Source: JANJUB01 sp964586225 (GTDB lineage Bacteria; Armatimonadota; Fimbriimonadia; Fimbriimonadales; Fimbriimonadaceae). From it: a stretch of 64,000 bases of DNA. Of this stretch, positions 1 through 7,959 are shown piece by piece. Below the pieces are notes generated by a model. That model did not search any database and was not told the origin of the DNA. It saw only the letters and a list, made by a program, of their open reading frames with translations. The DNA is taken from NCBI GenBank assembly GCA_964586225.1, contig CAZPHD010000004.1, positions 51,908-115,907 of the forward strand, given 5' to 3'. Position 1 is the first letter of the stretch. Each line of letters starts with the position of its first letter. Position numbers and translations under genes: made by a program.

Positions 1-1
1 A

Positions 2-430
2 CCGATTCTCGTTCGATATGAAGACGAGCTCTCGCTCAATCCAGGATTGCCCCGCGATGCTCGCCCAGAGAACTGGTTCGGAGAGCCCAGGTCATACGGA
101 TTCGGCGACCCAGCGATAACCACGCTTGCTGTCGCTGAGCAGGCGGCGAACGAGCTTTATCAAAAGCTCACCTGGCCGCGCTGGCTGGCTGAGATTGAAT
201 GCGAACTTCTGACTCGTCAGGTCATTATTGCGCCTGGTCCAGAACCACCTGTTGAGGATGTTCCTTTGTGGCGAGGCGATGCAATCGCACTCGACGGAAT
301 CGGTGTGTTCAGAATCGTCGCCTTCGGCTGTTCGTTCGAGTTGGAGACTGAAGCCAGACAAGTCAGGCGTGCTAACTACACCCTCGAATACCTGCGACCG
401 CAGGAAGTGCTTGAAGAAGAACCCGTCTAA
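2..430 (+). CDS. phage structural protein, C-terminal part (runs off the left edge)
   Basis: The reading frame is open from base 2 to the stop at 428-430, so this is the C-terminal 142 residues of a longer protein whose start is outside the window; the TTG at 47 is not a convincing start. The sequence is mixed alpha/beta and acidic at the C-terminus (ends EVLEEEPV). I do not recognise the family. It lies immediately upstream of tail genes and is therefore probably a connector or baseplate component, by position only. Confidence 0.55.
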   Translation, partial: PILVRYEDELSLNPGLPRDARPENWFGEPRSYGFGDPAITTLAVAEQAANELYQKLTWPRWLAEIECELLTRQVIIAPGPEPPVEDVPLWRGDAIALDGIGVFRIVAFGCSFELETEARQVRRANYTLEYLRPQEVLEEEPV

Positions 431-454
431 CCTACCCATTGGCTAACGACTGGC

Positions 455-661
455 ATGAGAAGTTCGAGACTAGATAGCGTCGTTGCCCGCGCCTTGGCGC
501 GCACAGATGTATCACGGCGCACAGACAGAGACCGCCTGTTCAAGCTGTCTGGTTCGGCTGGTGGTCGTGGGTCGAGGCTGATTGACCAAGTTCAACAGAA
601 CGACGGAGGGCCGCCCAGCGGCCAGCCACCAGCACGCTCGCAATGGGTGAGTGACGAGTGA
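455..661 (+). CDS. small phage protein of unknown function
   Basis: 68 residues, basic N-terminal half with many Arg/Ser and a polar C-terminal half. The ATG at 455 follows the 9-mer GCTAACGAC by five bases, a motif that recurs before other starts of this phage. Its TGA stop overlaps the GTG start of the next gene (GTGA), which supports real translation and coupling. No family recognised. Confidence 0.45.
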   Translation: MRSSRLDSVVARALARTDVSRRTDRDRLFKLSGSAGGRGSRLIDQVQQNDGGPPSGQPPARSQWVSDE

Positions 662-3600
662 GCCGGTCGCAATCTGATGTTGTGATGCTTCACATCGTTG
701 AGCGCGGTCGCAAGACAGGATATGCGGGCGATGCTGGCAACGTCATCTATTGGAACTTTGGAAGCATTCCGCTAAATGCGTTCGGCTCGCCAAGGCTGTC
801 TGACAGTCTCGGAGAGGTCTATCACGAGTACACCGTTTACGCTGAGAATGCCGTTGAGCGGTATGACACTGGATGTCAGCACACGCTGACGAACTTTAGA
901 CAAGAGCACATCTGGCGAGGCGTCAACAGCTTTGGCTTGCCGGTCGAGATTGTCGAAGATACAGCTGCATCTTCCTACTGGTGGAACAGCGGTTCAGAAC
1001 AGCTGTTCAGGTGTGGCATCGGTCTCTATGGCTATCACACCGTAGACGAAGCGACAATTCTTGGCGACCCGGTTCAGTTCCCTTCGGAACATAACGGAAG
1101 TTGGACAGCATCACAAACCGACGGATATGCAACGGTTACTGCGACTTTGACCGTCACGGGCGGTGCTGGCTCAGCCCACGTCTCGGCAACCTCGATGCCT
1201 GGATATCCTTTGGCTGCATATGCCTCTGGCTACATCCATGCATATGCTGTCGGTCGAGCATCTTGGCGGGTTGTCTTCAAACCCATCTATCCTGACGGCG
1301 CGCCTGTGACTGACAAGGAATGCCTGGTCGTGCTTGGTGATGTCGAGTCCACTGGATACAACGCCTCGGCATACATGGACAGAGTTGCAACTCTGGTTCA
1401 CGAACGAACAGCACCGCTCGATGAGGTGTTTGAACTTCCTATCGAATCTGTTAAGACTCGTGTTCATCGTTCGTGCGGCGCGGTCTGGTTTGAGTTCTCT
1501 GGTGGTGACATCATCACACACACTGATACGCCTGTCGAGGATGGCGGTCCAATGCATCCTTACGGCATCCTGTGGGACGCCGCAGTCTGGTCGAGGCGAA
1601 CATCATGCGCGGTGGTCTGGTCTCGCAAAGCGTTCGGTCAAACGCCTTCCAGTGTTCTTGACGACCTAGGTTCATCACAAGCAGTCTCATATGGATTTGC
1701 GCATGAGAGTCGCTGGTGTCAGCATCGGTATCACGACGCCGCAGGCGTCACACACGTTCGACGTGCTTCGCTGTTCCTTCCAACCATAAAGGACTTCGTT
1801 CTCTTCCCATGGCATTACAACTCAGGTGGCACTCATGACCTGCCTGATGACCTGCTCGAAGCTCCATCTGGTTCATCCCGAGAGTTCTGGTCGAACCTTG
1901 GGAATCCTAACGATTACGGCACAGCACACGAGTTCCGACCTTACCGGTACATGGAACTCGAAGTCGAGTCTGAGACAGTTCAGAGTCAGACGTTCACGCT
2001 GCAATGGAACCTCGGAGTCGGCGGCACATATTACGGCACCAAATCATGGGTTGCGGGAATTGCCCGAGGGAAGCAGACCCTTCGCATAGACCTTCGAGAC
2101 CCAGACTTGGTCAATGGCGTCCCGGTCGAGTCTATCGAGCAACTCGACCAGTGGAATCCTGCATCGTCATTCTATATGCCGGTCTCATCAGTCATCCATA
2201 CCCACAGGTTTGGCGGAATGGGCGCGGTCAACAGTCTCAGGATTTGGCTACCTGCTGGCGCGAAGCTCCGTGTATCAAAGCTCCGGCTGGTATGCGAAGA
2301 GGCGACGATTGAGCACTGGCGAGGCAACACGCCTGTCGGTGGGCTGGTTGATGATGCAGACCATCTGAGGGTGAACGGCAACGGAACAACGGTCTTTGCG
2401 ACGTCCAGTGCTTGGGATGCTCGGCGCGGACTTGATGCCATGGGTATCCAAGTGACTGGCGAAGATTGGACGCTCGGTTCAGGATGGCTACATCAAATCT
2501 ATGGCAATGCGTCTATTGTCGACAAGGCATTTGTGCCCGTTCCGGCTGGGAATCTGCTGGCGACTTGTCCGTTGTATTCGACCCATCTTGGTTCTGACTT
2601 CCGAGGCTATTGGGGGATGTCCCAAGAACAACCAATCGGCACATCGCCAGTTGTGGTTGAGGTCGAGTCCCTATTCGGTCATCGTTTGACCGCTACGGCT
2701 ATTCCTGCGCTCGATAGCGGTCTGACTGTCGTCTGGCCGCCTGCGGCCGATAGAGACGTACAGACGGACAAGGAAGGCAAAGGAAGGCTAAACGAGCGTC
2801 AAATGTCGTTGGACTTCCCACCGGTCAATCCTCGGATTTACTGTCCTCGCCATCCAACACCTCGCGAAGAAGAGACCATAACATGGTCATTCTCGTCAGG
2901 CGTTTGGTCTGGCATCGCCTTCTCACCAAGGGGCGCAGCACGCCGACCATCGAGAGATGTAAATGCGGCTCAACGTCATGTCAGAGCCACTTCCAATCAT
3001 GGATTCTTGACCACGTCCAAGCGGGACAACACAGTCTCTGGTGAATGGCAAGGAACAACACACAACGAGCGGTCGCAAGGAGCTTCGCTCAGAGTCGAAC
3101 GAGCATCTGTAGACCAAAGAGTTCATCTCATCAACGAGCGTTCAAAGGTTCTGACTCAGTTCAGGACTCGCCTTGATGGTCAGGATATCGAACCCATCAA
3201 GACGATTGGCTCTGGCGAATATCCGGCGATGACTGTGCTTCCCGGCAATCGCACGGCAACCTACTGGATTGCCGGAGAGAAGATTCTCGGTCAGGTATCA
3301 GACCGAGATGGAGCAGTCTTGCGGGGTCCGGAGATTGTTGCATCTGATGTTCTGCCAGTCGGCGTCGGGACAGAGACCTCAGTCGGTCGTGCTGGTCTGG
3401 TTGGAACACTGCTCACCTACCAGAAGGACGGATTCACCAAGGTCGTTCTTTGCCGTGATGCTTTGGCGCCGGAACCGGTCCTATCGGTCGAGGCTGGCGA
3501 TATGCCCGAGATTCTCGGCTTGCGCGACGGACGCAGATTCCTCTATTGGTCACCAGAGGCAACGGGCAACGTTCGGGCACTCGTGCTTGATGGTCGCGGT

Positions 3601-3768
3601 CAGGTTGTCAGACCGATTCAGACCGTCATCACAGACCTCGACCCGTACACTGGAATCTCTGTCCGAGAGGCTCTTGGTCCAGGCGGCGAACGTCGAGTCT
3701 GGATGAGTGCCGTGCGCGATGGGGAGAACATCGAACTGACCTCGGTTGATGGTTTGACTTGGTCTTAA
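658..3768 (+). CDS. large phage tail/fibre protein
   Basis: 1036 residues, rich in aromatic residues, Ser, Thr and Gly, with no signal peptide or membrane segment: a typical beta-rich virion protein. The last 190 residues read like beta-propeller blades and end in SVDGLTWS, which matches an Asp-box (SxDGxTW). The GTG start overlaps the stop of the preceding small gene. By size and position, upstream of fibre-like genes, it is most likely a baseplate hub or central fibre/spike protein. I cannot assign a named family. Confidence 0.6.
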   Translation: MSRSQSDVVMLHIVERGRKTGYAGDAGNVIYWNFGSIPLNAFGSPRLSDSLGEVYHEYTVYAENAVERYDTGCQHTLTNFRQEHIWRGVNSFGLPVEIVEDTAASSYWWNSGSEQLFRCGIGLYGYHTVDEATILGDPVQFPSEHNGSWTASQTDGYATVTATLTVTGGAGSAHVSATSMPGYPLAAYASGYIHAYAVGRASWRVVFKPIYPDGAPVTDKECLVVLGDVESTGYNASAYMDRVATLVHERTAPLDEVFELPIESVKTRVHRSCGAVWFEFSGGDIITHTDTPVEDGGPMHPYGILWDAAVWSRRTSCAVVWSRKAFGQTPSSVLDDLGSSQAVSYGFAHESRWCQHRYHDAAGVTHVRRASLFLPTIKDFVLFPWHYNSGGTHDLPDDLLEAPSGSSREFWSNLGNPNDYGTAHEFRPYRYMELEVESETVQSQTFTLQWNLGVGGTYYGTKSWVAGIARGKQTLRIDLRDPDLVNGVPVESIEQLDQWNPASSFYMPVSSVIHTHRFGGMGAVNSLRIWLPAGAKLRVSKLRLVCEEATIEHWRGNTPVGGLVDDADHLRVNGNGTTVFATSSAWDARRGLDAMGIQVTGEDWTLGSGWLHQIYGNASIVDKAFVPVPAGNLLATCPLYSTHLGSDFRGYWGMSQEQPIGTSPVVVEVESLFGHRLTATAIPALDSGLTVVWPPAADRDVQTDKEGKGRLNERQMSLDFPPVNPRIYCPRHPTPREEETITWSFSSGVWSGIAFSPRGAARRPSRDVNAAQRHVRATSNHGFLTTSKRDNTVSGEWQGTTHNERSQGASLRVERASVDQRVHLINERSKVLTQFRTRLDGQDIEPIKTIGSGEYPAMTVLPGNRTATYWIAGEKILGQVSDRDGAVLRGPEIVASDVLPVGVGTETSVGRAGLVGTLLTYQKDGFTKVVLCRDALAPEPVLSVEAGDMPEILGLRDGRRFLYWSPEATGNVRALVLDGRGQVVRPIQTVITDLDPYTGISVREALGPGGERRVWMSAVRDGENIELTSVDGLTWS

Positions 3769-3789
3769 AGGCGTCCGCTAACGACGCCT
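3769..3789 (+). promoter_or_regulatory. intergenic hairpin just upstream of a start codon
   Basis: AGGCGTC, loop CGCTAAC, GACGCCT: a perfect 7-bp stem that starts directly after the stop of the large tail gene (3766-3768) and ends four bases before the next ATG (3794). It contains the recurring 9-mer GCTAACGAC. It occupies the place where a Shine-Dalgarno would be expected, and none is visible, so it may control translation of the next gene. Confidence 0.5.
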
Positions 3790-3793
3790 GACC

Positions 3794-4216
3794 ATGGCAA
3801 CGAACATCGCAACAAACTACACCGAGGACATTCTGCTCAACAGCTGGTTCCGAGGAACTTCAGCTTACAAGCCTTCGGCTGTTTACATCGGCTTGCTTAC
3901 CGCTGTGACCGACGCTGAAGCTGGCACCGTCACTGAGGTATCTGGCGGTTCTTATGCAAGGCAACAGATTACGCAGGTTAACGGTAGCTGGAACGCACCG
4001 TCGAACTCATCTGGCGCACAGACAATCACCAACGTCAACGCTGTCACATTCCCAACGGCTTCTGCTAGCTGGGGCACAGTGACTCACATCGGCATCTATG
4101 ATGCCAGCACTGCGGGCAACCTGATGTTTGTGATTGACCTAAACAGTTCTCGAACTATCAGCAACGGTGACACGTTCACCTTGCCTGCTGGCAACATCAG
4201 CATCGGCGCTAACTAA
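3794..4216 (+). CDS. phage tail fibre-associated structural protein
   Basis: 140 residues. The order of segments (AVYIGLLT near residue 30, then GGSYARQQ, then WGTVTHIGIYDAS, then GNL and a final beta-strand) is the pattern of a widespread small phage structural protein usually annotated as tail fibre or minor tail protein. Small, Thr/Ala/Ser-rich and soluble. Likely abundant in the virion. ATG 3794 follows the 3769-3789 hairpin; a 121-base structured gap follows the stop. Confidence 0.6.
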   Translation: MATNIATNYTEDILLNSWFRGTSAYKPSAVYIGLLTAVTDAEAGTVTEVSGGSYARQQITQVNGSWNAPSNSSGAQTITNVNAVTFPTASASWGTVTHIGIYDASTAGNLMFVIDLNSSRTISNGDTFTLPAGNISIGAN

Positions 4217-4337
4217 CATTGTATAAGTAGGTTGTTGGCTCATATACAAGGTGGCGGGAAGCCATTGCCCGCTAGTCTCCCGTGGGGGCGCATCGCAAGA
4301 TGCGCCCTTCCTCATTTACGGCTAACGACAGCCGTCC
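4217..4337 (+). ncRNA. structured intergenic RNA region with four consecutive hairpins
   Basis: No ORF fits here. In order: TTGTATA (4219-4225) pairs with TATACAA (4243-4249); GCGGG (4254-4258) with CCCGC (4268-4272); GGGCGCATC (4286-4294) with GATGCGCCC (4299-4307) around a GCAA tetraloop; ACGGCT (4318-4323) with AGCCGT (4330-4335). The third is followed by a pyrimidine-rich stretch (TTCCTC) without a T-run, so it is a poor intrinsic terminator. The fourth ends two bases before the ATG of the next gene. Could be an mRNA processing/stability element or a translational regulator. Confidence 0.5.
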
Positions 4338-4835
4338 ATGGCTACTATCTCACGAGTTCTCGGAACCAGAACCGCATTCACGCTTACAGTCGCTTCGCTG
4401 GCTAACGTCGCTGGTCAAGTCAGCACTCAGGTTGACCTTTGCGACGCCAATAACCTTGTGCCTCAGGCACTCATCGTCCAGGTGAAGCTCACCGCTGGTG
4501 GCTCTGCACCAACAGCGGGTTCGACATATCAGCTGTATTGGGCTCGCGGCGAAGATGCAACAGGTCACATTGACGGCGGTCTTGCTGCGACCGACACTGG
4601 TTATACGTCCGCTTCAAGCCCGTTCACGGCGGCACAGCTTCGCGACCAGCTTCAGTTTGTGGGTGCAATTCCTCTGTTGGCGACTACAGCCCTGACCTAT
4701 CGAGCGACGTTCCTTATCACTGACCCAGGTCCGCGAGGCTCGCTGTATCTATACAATGACTCCGGTCAAACGATGTCAACGACGTCGGGCGACCATTCGG
4801 CGCACTATCAAACGGTCTTCATTGACGTTCGCTAA
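4338..4835 (+). CDS. phage structural protein of unknown family
   Basis: 165 residues, Ala/Thr/Ser-rich, no signal peptide. Short beta-strands separated by polar turns, with YQLYWARG in the middle and a C-terminal beta hairpin; this is the composition of a small virion decoration or fibre protein. It lies in the tail operon, after the structured gap and 11 bases before the next gene. Function inferred from position only. Confidence 0.5.
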   Translation: MATISRVLGTRTAFTLTVASLANVAGQVSTQVDLCDANNLVPQALIVQVKLTAGGSAPTAGSTYQLYWARGEDATGHIDGGLAATDTGYTSASSPFTAAQLRDQLQFVGAIPLLATTALTYRATFLITDPGPRGSLYLYNDSGQTMSTTSGDHSAHYQTVFIDVR

Positions 4836-4846
4836 TCGAGGCACGA

Positions 4847-6067
4847 ATGAGACCTCGAACCTGCCCACCACCGCACGCACGGATTGACTGGACTCACCCT
4901 CTTGCCAGAGGGCTGGTCTGTGCCTTCCATGCTGGCGCTTGCTTTGCCAACACCTATGGTGGCTCTGGCGTGGCTATGCTCAATGGGTCTCGCCGGTCGA
5001 ACGCGATGAAGGGGATTCGAGGCGCAGACTTCTACGAGGGTGATGGAACAAATGGACTTGGCGACCTTGGAACACATCGCAATGGTGATTTATCAACGGT
5101 TGTCATACAGTGTGCGATTGACACAACTGGTGGCGGCGGATATTCGCGGCTGTTTGACACTCAGATGGGTAACGTCGCAACTGCCGGAAGTGGTCAGTTC
5201 GACATCTATCGCCCAACATCTGCGACCACAGCGCTTGCAACGATTCCCGCTGGCAGTGGTTGGGATTCAAGCTATAACATCTTTGGGTTCTTCTTCCCAG
5301 ATTCCCTGACGTGTACGGATATCAAATTTTATAAGAACGGCACAGCCAAAGCGGTCACCTTCTATCAAAACGGAACCGGAACGGTCTCGGGGAAGAACGG
5401 CTATTACCCGCACTATCTGGGAGGCAACAGCGGCAATACACGCAACATCGACGGAAGGATTCGATGTTATTACGAGTGGAACCGTGAGCTGAGTCCAGCT
5501 GAACATCTTCTGCTAGCCCGTGACCCATGGACGTTCTGGGTTTGGGACATCGAGACGAGTGACCTTGGGCTCGGCGGTCCCTACACTATCGAGAGCAATC
5601 TGACGACGTTCACCAACGTCGCGCGCTCTGGCTCTGGAATGTCATGGCAGAACCTGTCGAACGCTCAAACGAGCAATGACAGTTCGGCAAATACATACGT
5701 TCCGGGTGCCGCTCCAATCGGCGTTTACACCACAGACTATCTTGTGGGTTCAGACCTGGTCAAGACGATTCCTGATGCATCGGTCATCGCAGGCATTGAG
5801 GTTGACGTCGAGCGCAAGCGCGACGGAAGTCATAACGAGAAGGACAGCCAGGTCAGATTGCGTCGAGCAGGCGTTCTCGAATCAACCGATAAAGCAGACA
5901 CATCTACCGTCTGGCCAACGACCGATACGGTCAAGACCTATGGTTCGACCACAGACAAGTGGTCGGCAAGCTGGTCAAGGGCGGACTTGAATGACTCTGG
6001 ATTTGGCGTTGCTATCAGCATCACAGGCGATGCTGGTGGCGGTGGTGGCGGAGGTAGCGGCGAGTAA
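4847..6067 (+). CDS. phage protein with LamG-like domain and C-terminal beta-sandwich
   Basis: 406 residues. Residues 10-235 resemble the concanavalin A-like (LamG) phage proteins that start DW.HPLARGLV and end ...SPAEHLLLARDPW. Residues 255-395 resemble a second common beta-sandwich (strands IPDASVIAGIEVDVERK, VRLRRAGV, SASWSRADLNDSGFGVAI). A Gly-rich tail ends in GSGE. Such domains usually bind glycans, suggesting host recognition. The usual last strand of the second sandwich seems to be encoded by the start of the next gene (TAATG overlap). Confidence 0.6.
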   Translation: MRPRTCPPPHARIDWTHPLARGLVCAFHAGACFANTYGGSGVAMLNGSRRSNAMKGIRGADFYEGDGTNGLGDLGTHRNGDLSTVVIQCAIDTTGGGGYSRLFDTQMGNVATAGSGQFDIYRPTSATTALATIPAGSGWDSSYNIFGFFFPDSLTCTDIKFYKNGTAKAVTFYQNGTGTVSGKNGYYPHYLGGNSGNTRNIDGRIRCYYEWNRELSPAEHLLLARDPWTFWVWDIETSDLGLGGPYTIESNLTTFTNVARSGSGMSWQNLSNAQTSNDSSANTYVPGAAPIGVYTTDYLVGSDLVKTIPDASVIAGIEVDVERKRDGSHNEKDSQVRLRRAGVLESTDKADTSTVWPTTDTVKTYGSTTDKWSASWSRADLNDSGFGVAISITGDAGGGGGGGSGE

Positions 6068-7575
6068 TGGCTGGATACATCGACCAGGTCAAAGTCCGAG
6101 TCACCTACTACGGACTCCCCGCGCCCACGGACTGGGAAGGCACTGTGACAGGCACGTTCTCAACTTCAGGTTCGGCATCAGGCACCATCTTGCGAGAGGG
6201 CACTGCAAGCGGAACCTTCATCACCTCTGGTTCATCCTCGGGTGCACTGACGTTCGGCCAGAGTGCTTCTGGTACGTTCTCGATTGAAGGTCTTGCTAGT
6301 TGGTTTAACGCTGTCTATGGCGAGGCGTCAGGCACGTTCACGACGATTGGGTCAGCGACCGGCGGTCTCATCCTCGATGGCTCGGCTTCTGGCTCGATGA
6401 CCTTCACCGGGACCGCCAATGCACCTGAGATTATTGGCACGTTTGGATTCATCGGTTCTGCCACTGGCGACACTCTGCCAAGAGCCGCAGGCACGCTAAC
6501 GTTTGGTGCAACTGCTGACGCCGGGCGCATTCATCTGGGTGATGTTGAGGGCACGTTCTCGACTATTGGTTCTGTCACACCAAAGCTCACCACAGCTACC
6601 AGCGCGACAGGTCGTTTAGCTACATCAGGTACAGCCTCTGGGCGCAAGACGATGCGCGAAGGTGCATCAGGTACAGCCTGCTTCGCTGGCACATCCGCTG
6701 GCGTCATTACGGCTCGACCGAGTGTCTCTGGAACTCTGATTTTGAGTGCCGACGCTAACAGTGTCCGAGTCCTGACAGGGACATCGAGCGGAACGTTTGC
6801 TACCTCTGGTCTGGCATCTGCGGTCAAATCAAGTGGTGCGATTGTCTCAGGTACAGCTGGATTCATTGGCTCTGCCTCAGGCGTCCTGACGCGTCGAGGC
6901 ACGGTTACAGGCACGTTTGGATTTGTCGGAACTGCATCAGCAAGATACATTCATGTTGGTTCAACTACCGGTACGGTCTCTATGTCTGGTTTGGCATCAG
7001 GCACTGCAAGCATTGTCGGTGCCGTCATCGGCACGATGAACTATCGAGGCTCAGCTGAGTCTCAGCGCACCATCGTTGGTCTGGCAACCGGTCACACAAC
7101 ATCATATGTTGGGTCTGCATCTGCTGTCGTCTATCGCCCACCGCTCATTGCGGCTGGAACGATTGGATATTCTGGCGTTGCTAGCGGAACGCGAACCACC
7201 AACGCGGTCGCAACGGGAACGGTCATCTTCGCTGGCTCATCGAGTGGGTCGAGGCTGATTGGCGGCTCGACATCTGGAACGTTTGCCATCTCTGGTGCGG
7301 TCAATGGACTTCGCTCGACCGTTGGTCAGGCATCAGGCAACATCATCATGGGAGCGACTGCCGCGCCATCGGTGGTCATCGTCGGTTCGGTCTCTGGCAG
7401 GATGGTCTTGTCTGGAACAGCTGAACACCTGGAAGAGCAGGCAGACATAACTCGGTTGACGTGTCCCCTGGGGTTGGTTGGGGAACAGCAGGTTGGTCTA
7501 GGACTGACAGACTCAATGCTGACTGTGCTCGACGCTATTGACGCTCAGAGTTATGAGTTTGTCTGCGCGCAATGA
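6067..7575 (+). CDS. phage fibre protein built of about 22 twenty-residue repeats
   Basis: 502 residues. After a 28-residue head (containing IDQVKVRVTYYG, which looks like the final strand of the preceding protein's domain) the chain is an almost unbroken array of 20-residue units, consensus GTFxxSGSASGxxxxxGxxS, from about residue 29 to 450, then a unique 50-residue tail. The strict period with alternating hydrophobic positions suggests a beta-solenoid or extended fibre shaft. ATG overlaps the previous stop as TAATG, with GGAGG 13 bases upstream as the only good Shine-Dalgarno in this operon. Probably the shaft of a tail fibre. Confidence 0.6.
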   Translation: MAGYIDQVKVRVTYYGLPAPTDWEGTVTGTFSTSGSASGTILREGTASGTFITSGSSSGALTFGQSASGTFSIEGLASWFNAVYGEASGTFTTIGSATGGLILDGSASGSMTFTGTANAPEIIGTFGFIGSATGDTLPRAAGTLTFGATADAGRIHLGDVEGTFSTIGSVTPKLTTATSATGRLATSGTASGRKTMREGASGTACFAGTSAGVITARPSVSGTLILSADANSVRVLTGTSSGTFATSGLASAVKSSGAIVSGTAGFIGSASGVLTRRGTVTGTFGFVGTASARYIHVGSTTGTVSMSGLASGTASIVGAVIGTMNYRGSAESQRTIVGLATGHTTSYVGSASAVVYRPPLIAAGTIGYSGVASGTRTTNAVATGTVIFAGSSSGSRLIGGSTSGTFAISGAVNGLRSTVGQASGNIIMGATAAPSVVIVGSVSGRMVLSGTAEHLEEQADITRLTCPLGLVGEQQVGLGLTDSMLTVLDAIDAQSYEFVCAQ

Positions 7576-7945
7576 TAATGAGGAGTTGGAGTTAATCCAA
7601 GGGTCCGCACGAATCCTAGAATTTGAACTTACAGGCGTCCCTGAGGGCGCAGAAGTCGAATCAGCAAGGCTGGCTGTCAAGACCACTGCAAGTCAAGATG
7701 ATGAAGATGCGCCATTGTTGCTTGAGATAACTCAGACTGCCTCGGCATCCGGTCAAGTGACCGAAGGACGCGATGCAGACGGCATCGCATCTTTGAGATT
7801 TGTTCTCAGTCAGGCGGCGATGAGCGCCATCACGCCAGGCGTCTATGTATGCGCGCTTAGGGCTGAACTGGATTCAGGTCTCTCGGTTGAGGTCGGCGCT
7901 GCGCGCCGAATCACCCGAGTCATAGCGGCAGCCATTGGCGCTTGA
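7553..7945 (+). CDS. small phage baseplate-like protein
   Basis: 130 residues starting MSLSARNDNEE; ATG 7553 overlaps the previous gene by 23 bases. Pattern LIQGSARILEFELT ... RLAVKT ... RFVLSQAAMSAITPGVY ... YVCALRAEL resembles the N-terminal beta-sandwich of BppU-type baseplate proteins, in which a 'GD/GS..F.L' strand is followed by a 'L....t..l.pG.Y.y.l' strand. A family assignment is tentative. It ends in TGATG, sharing its last base with the ATG of the methyltransferase region. Confidence 0.45.
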   Translation: MSLSARNDNEELELIQGSARILEFELTGVPEGAEVESARLAVKTTASQDDEDAPLLLEITQTASASGQVTEGRDADGIASLRFVLSQAAMSAITPGVYVCALRAELDSGLSVEVGAARRITRVIAAAIGA

Positions 7946-7959
7946 TGACTTGCTATTGA

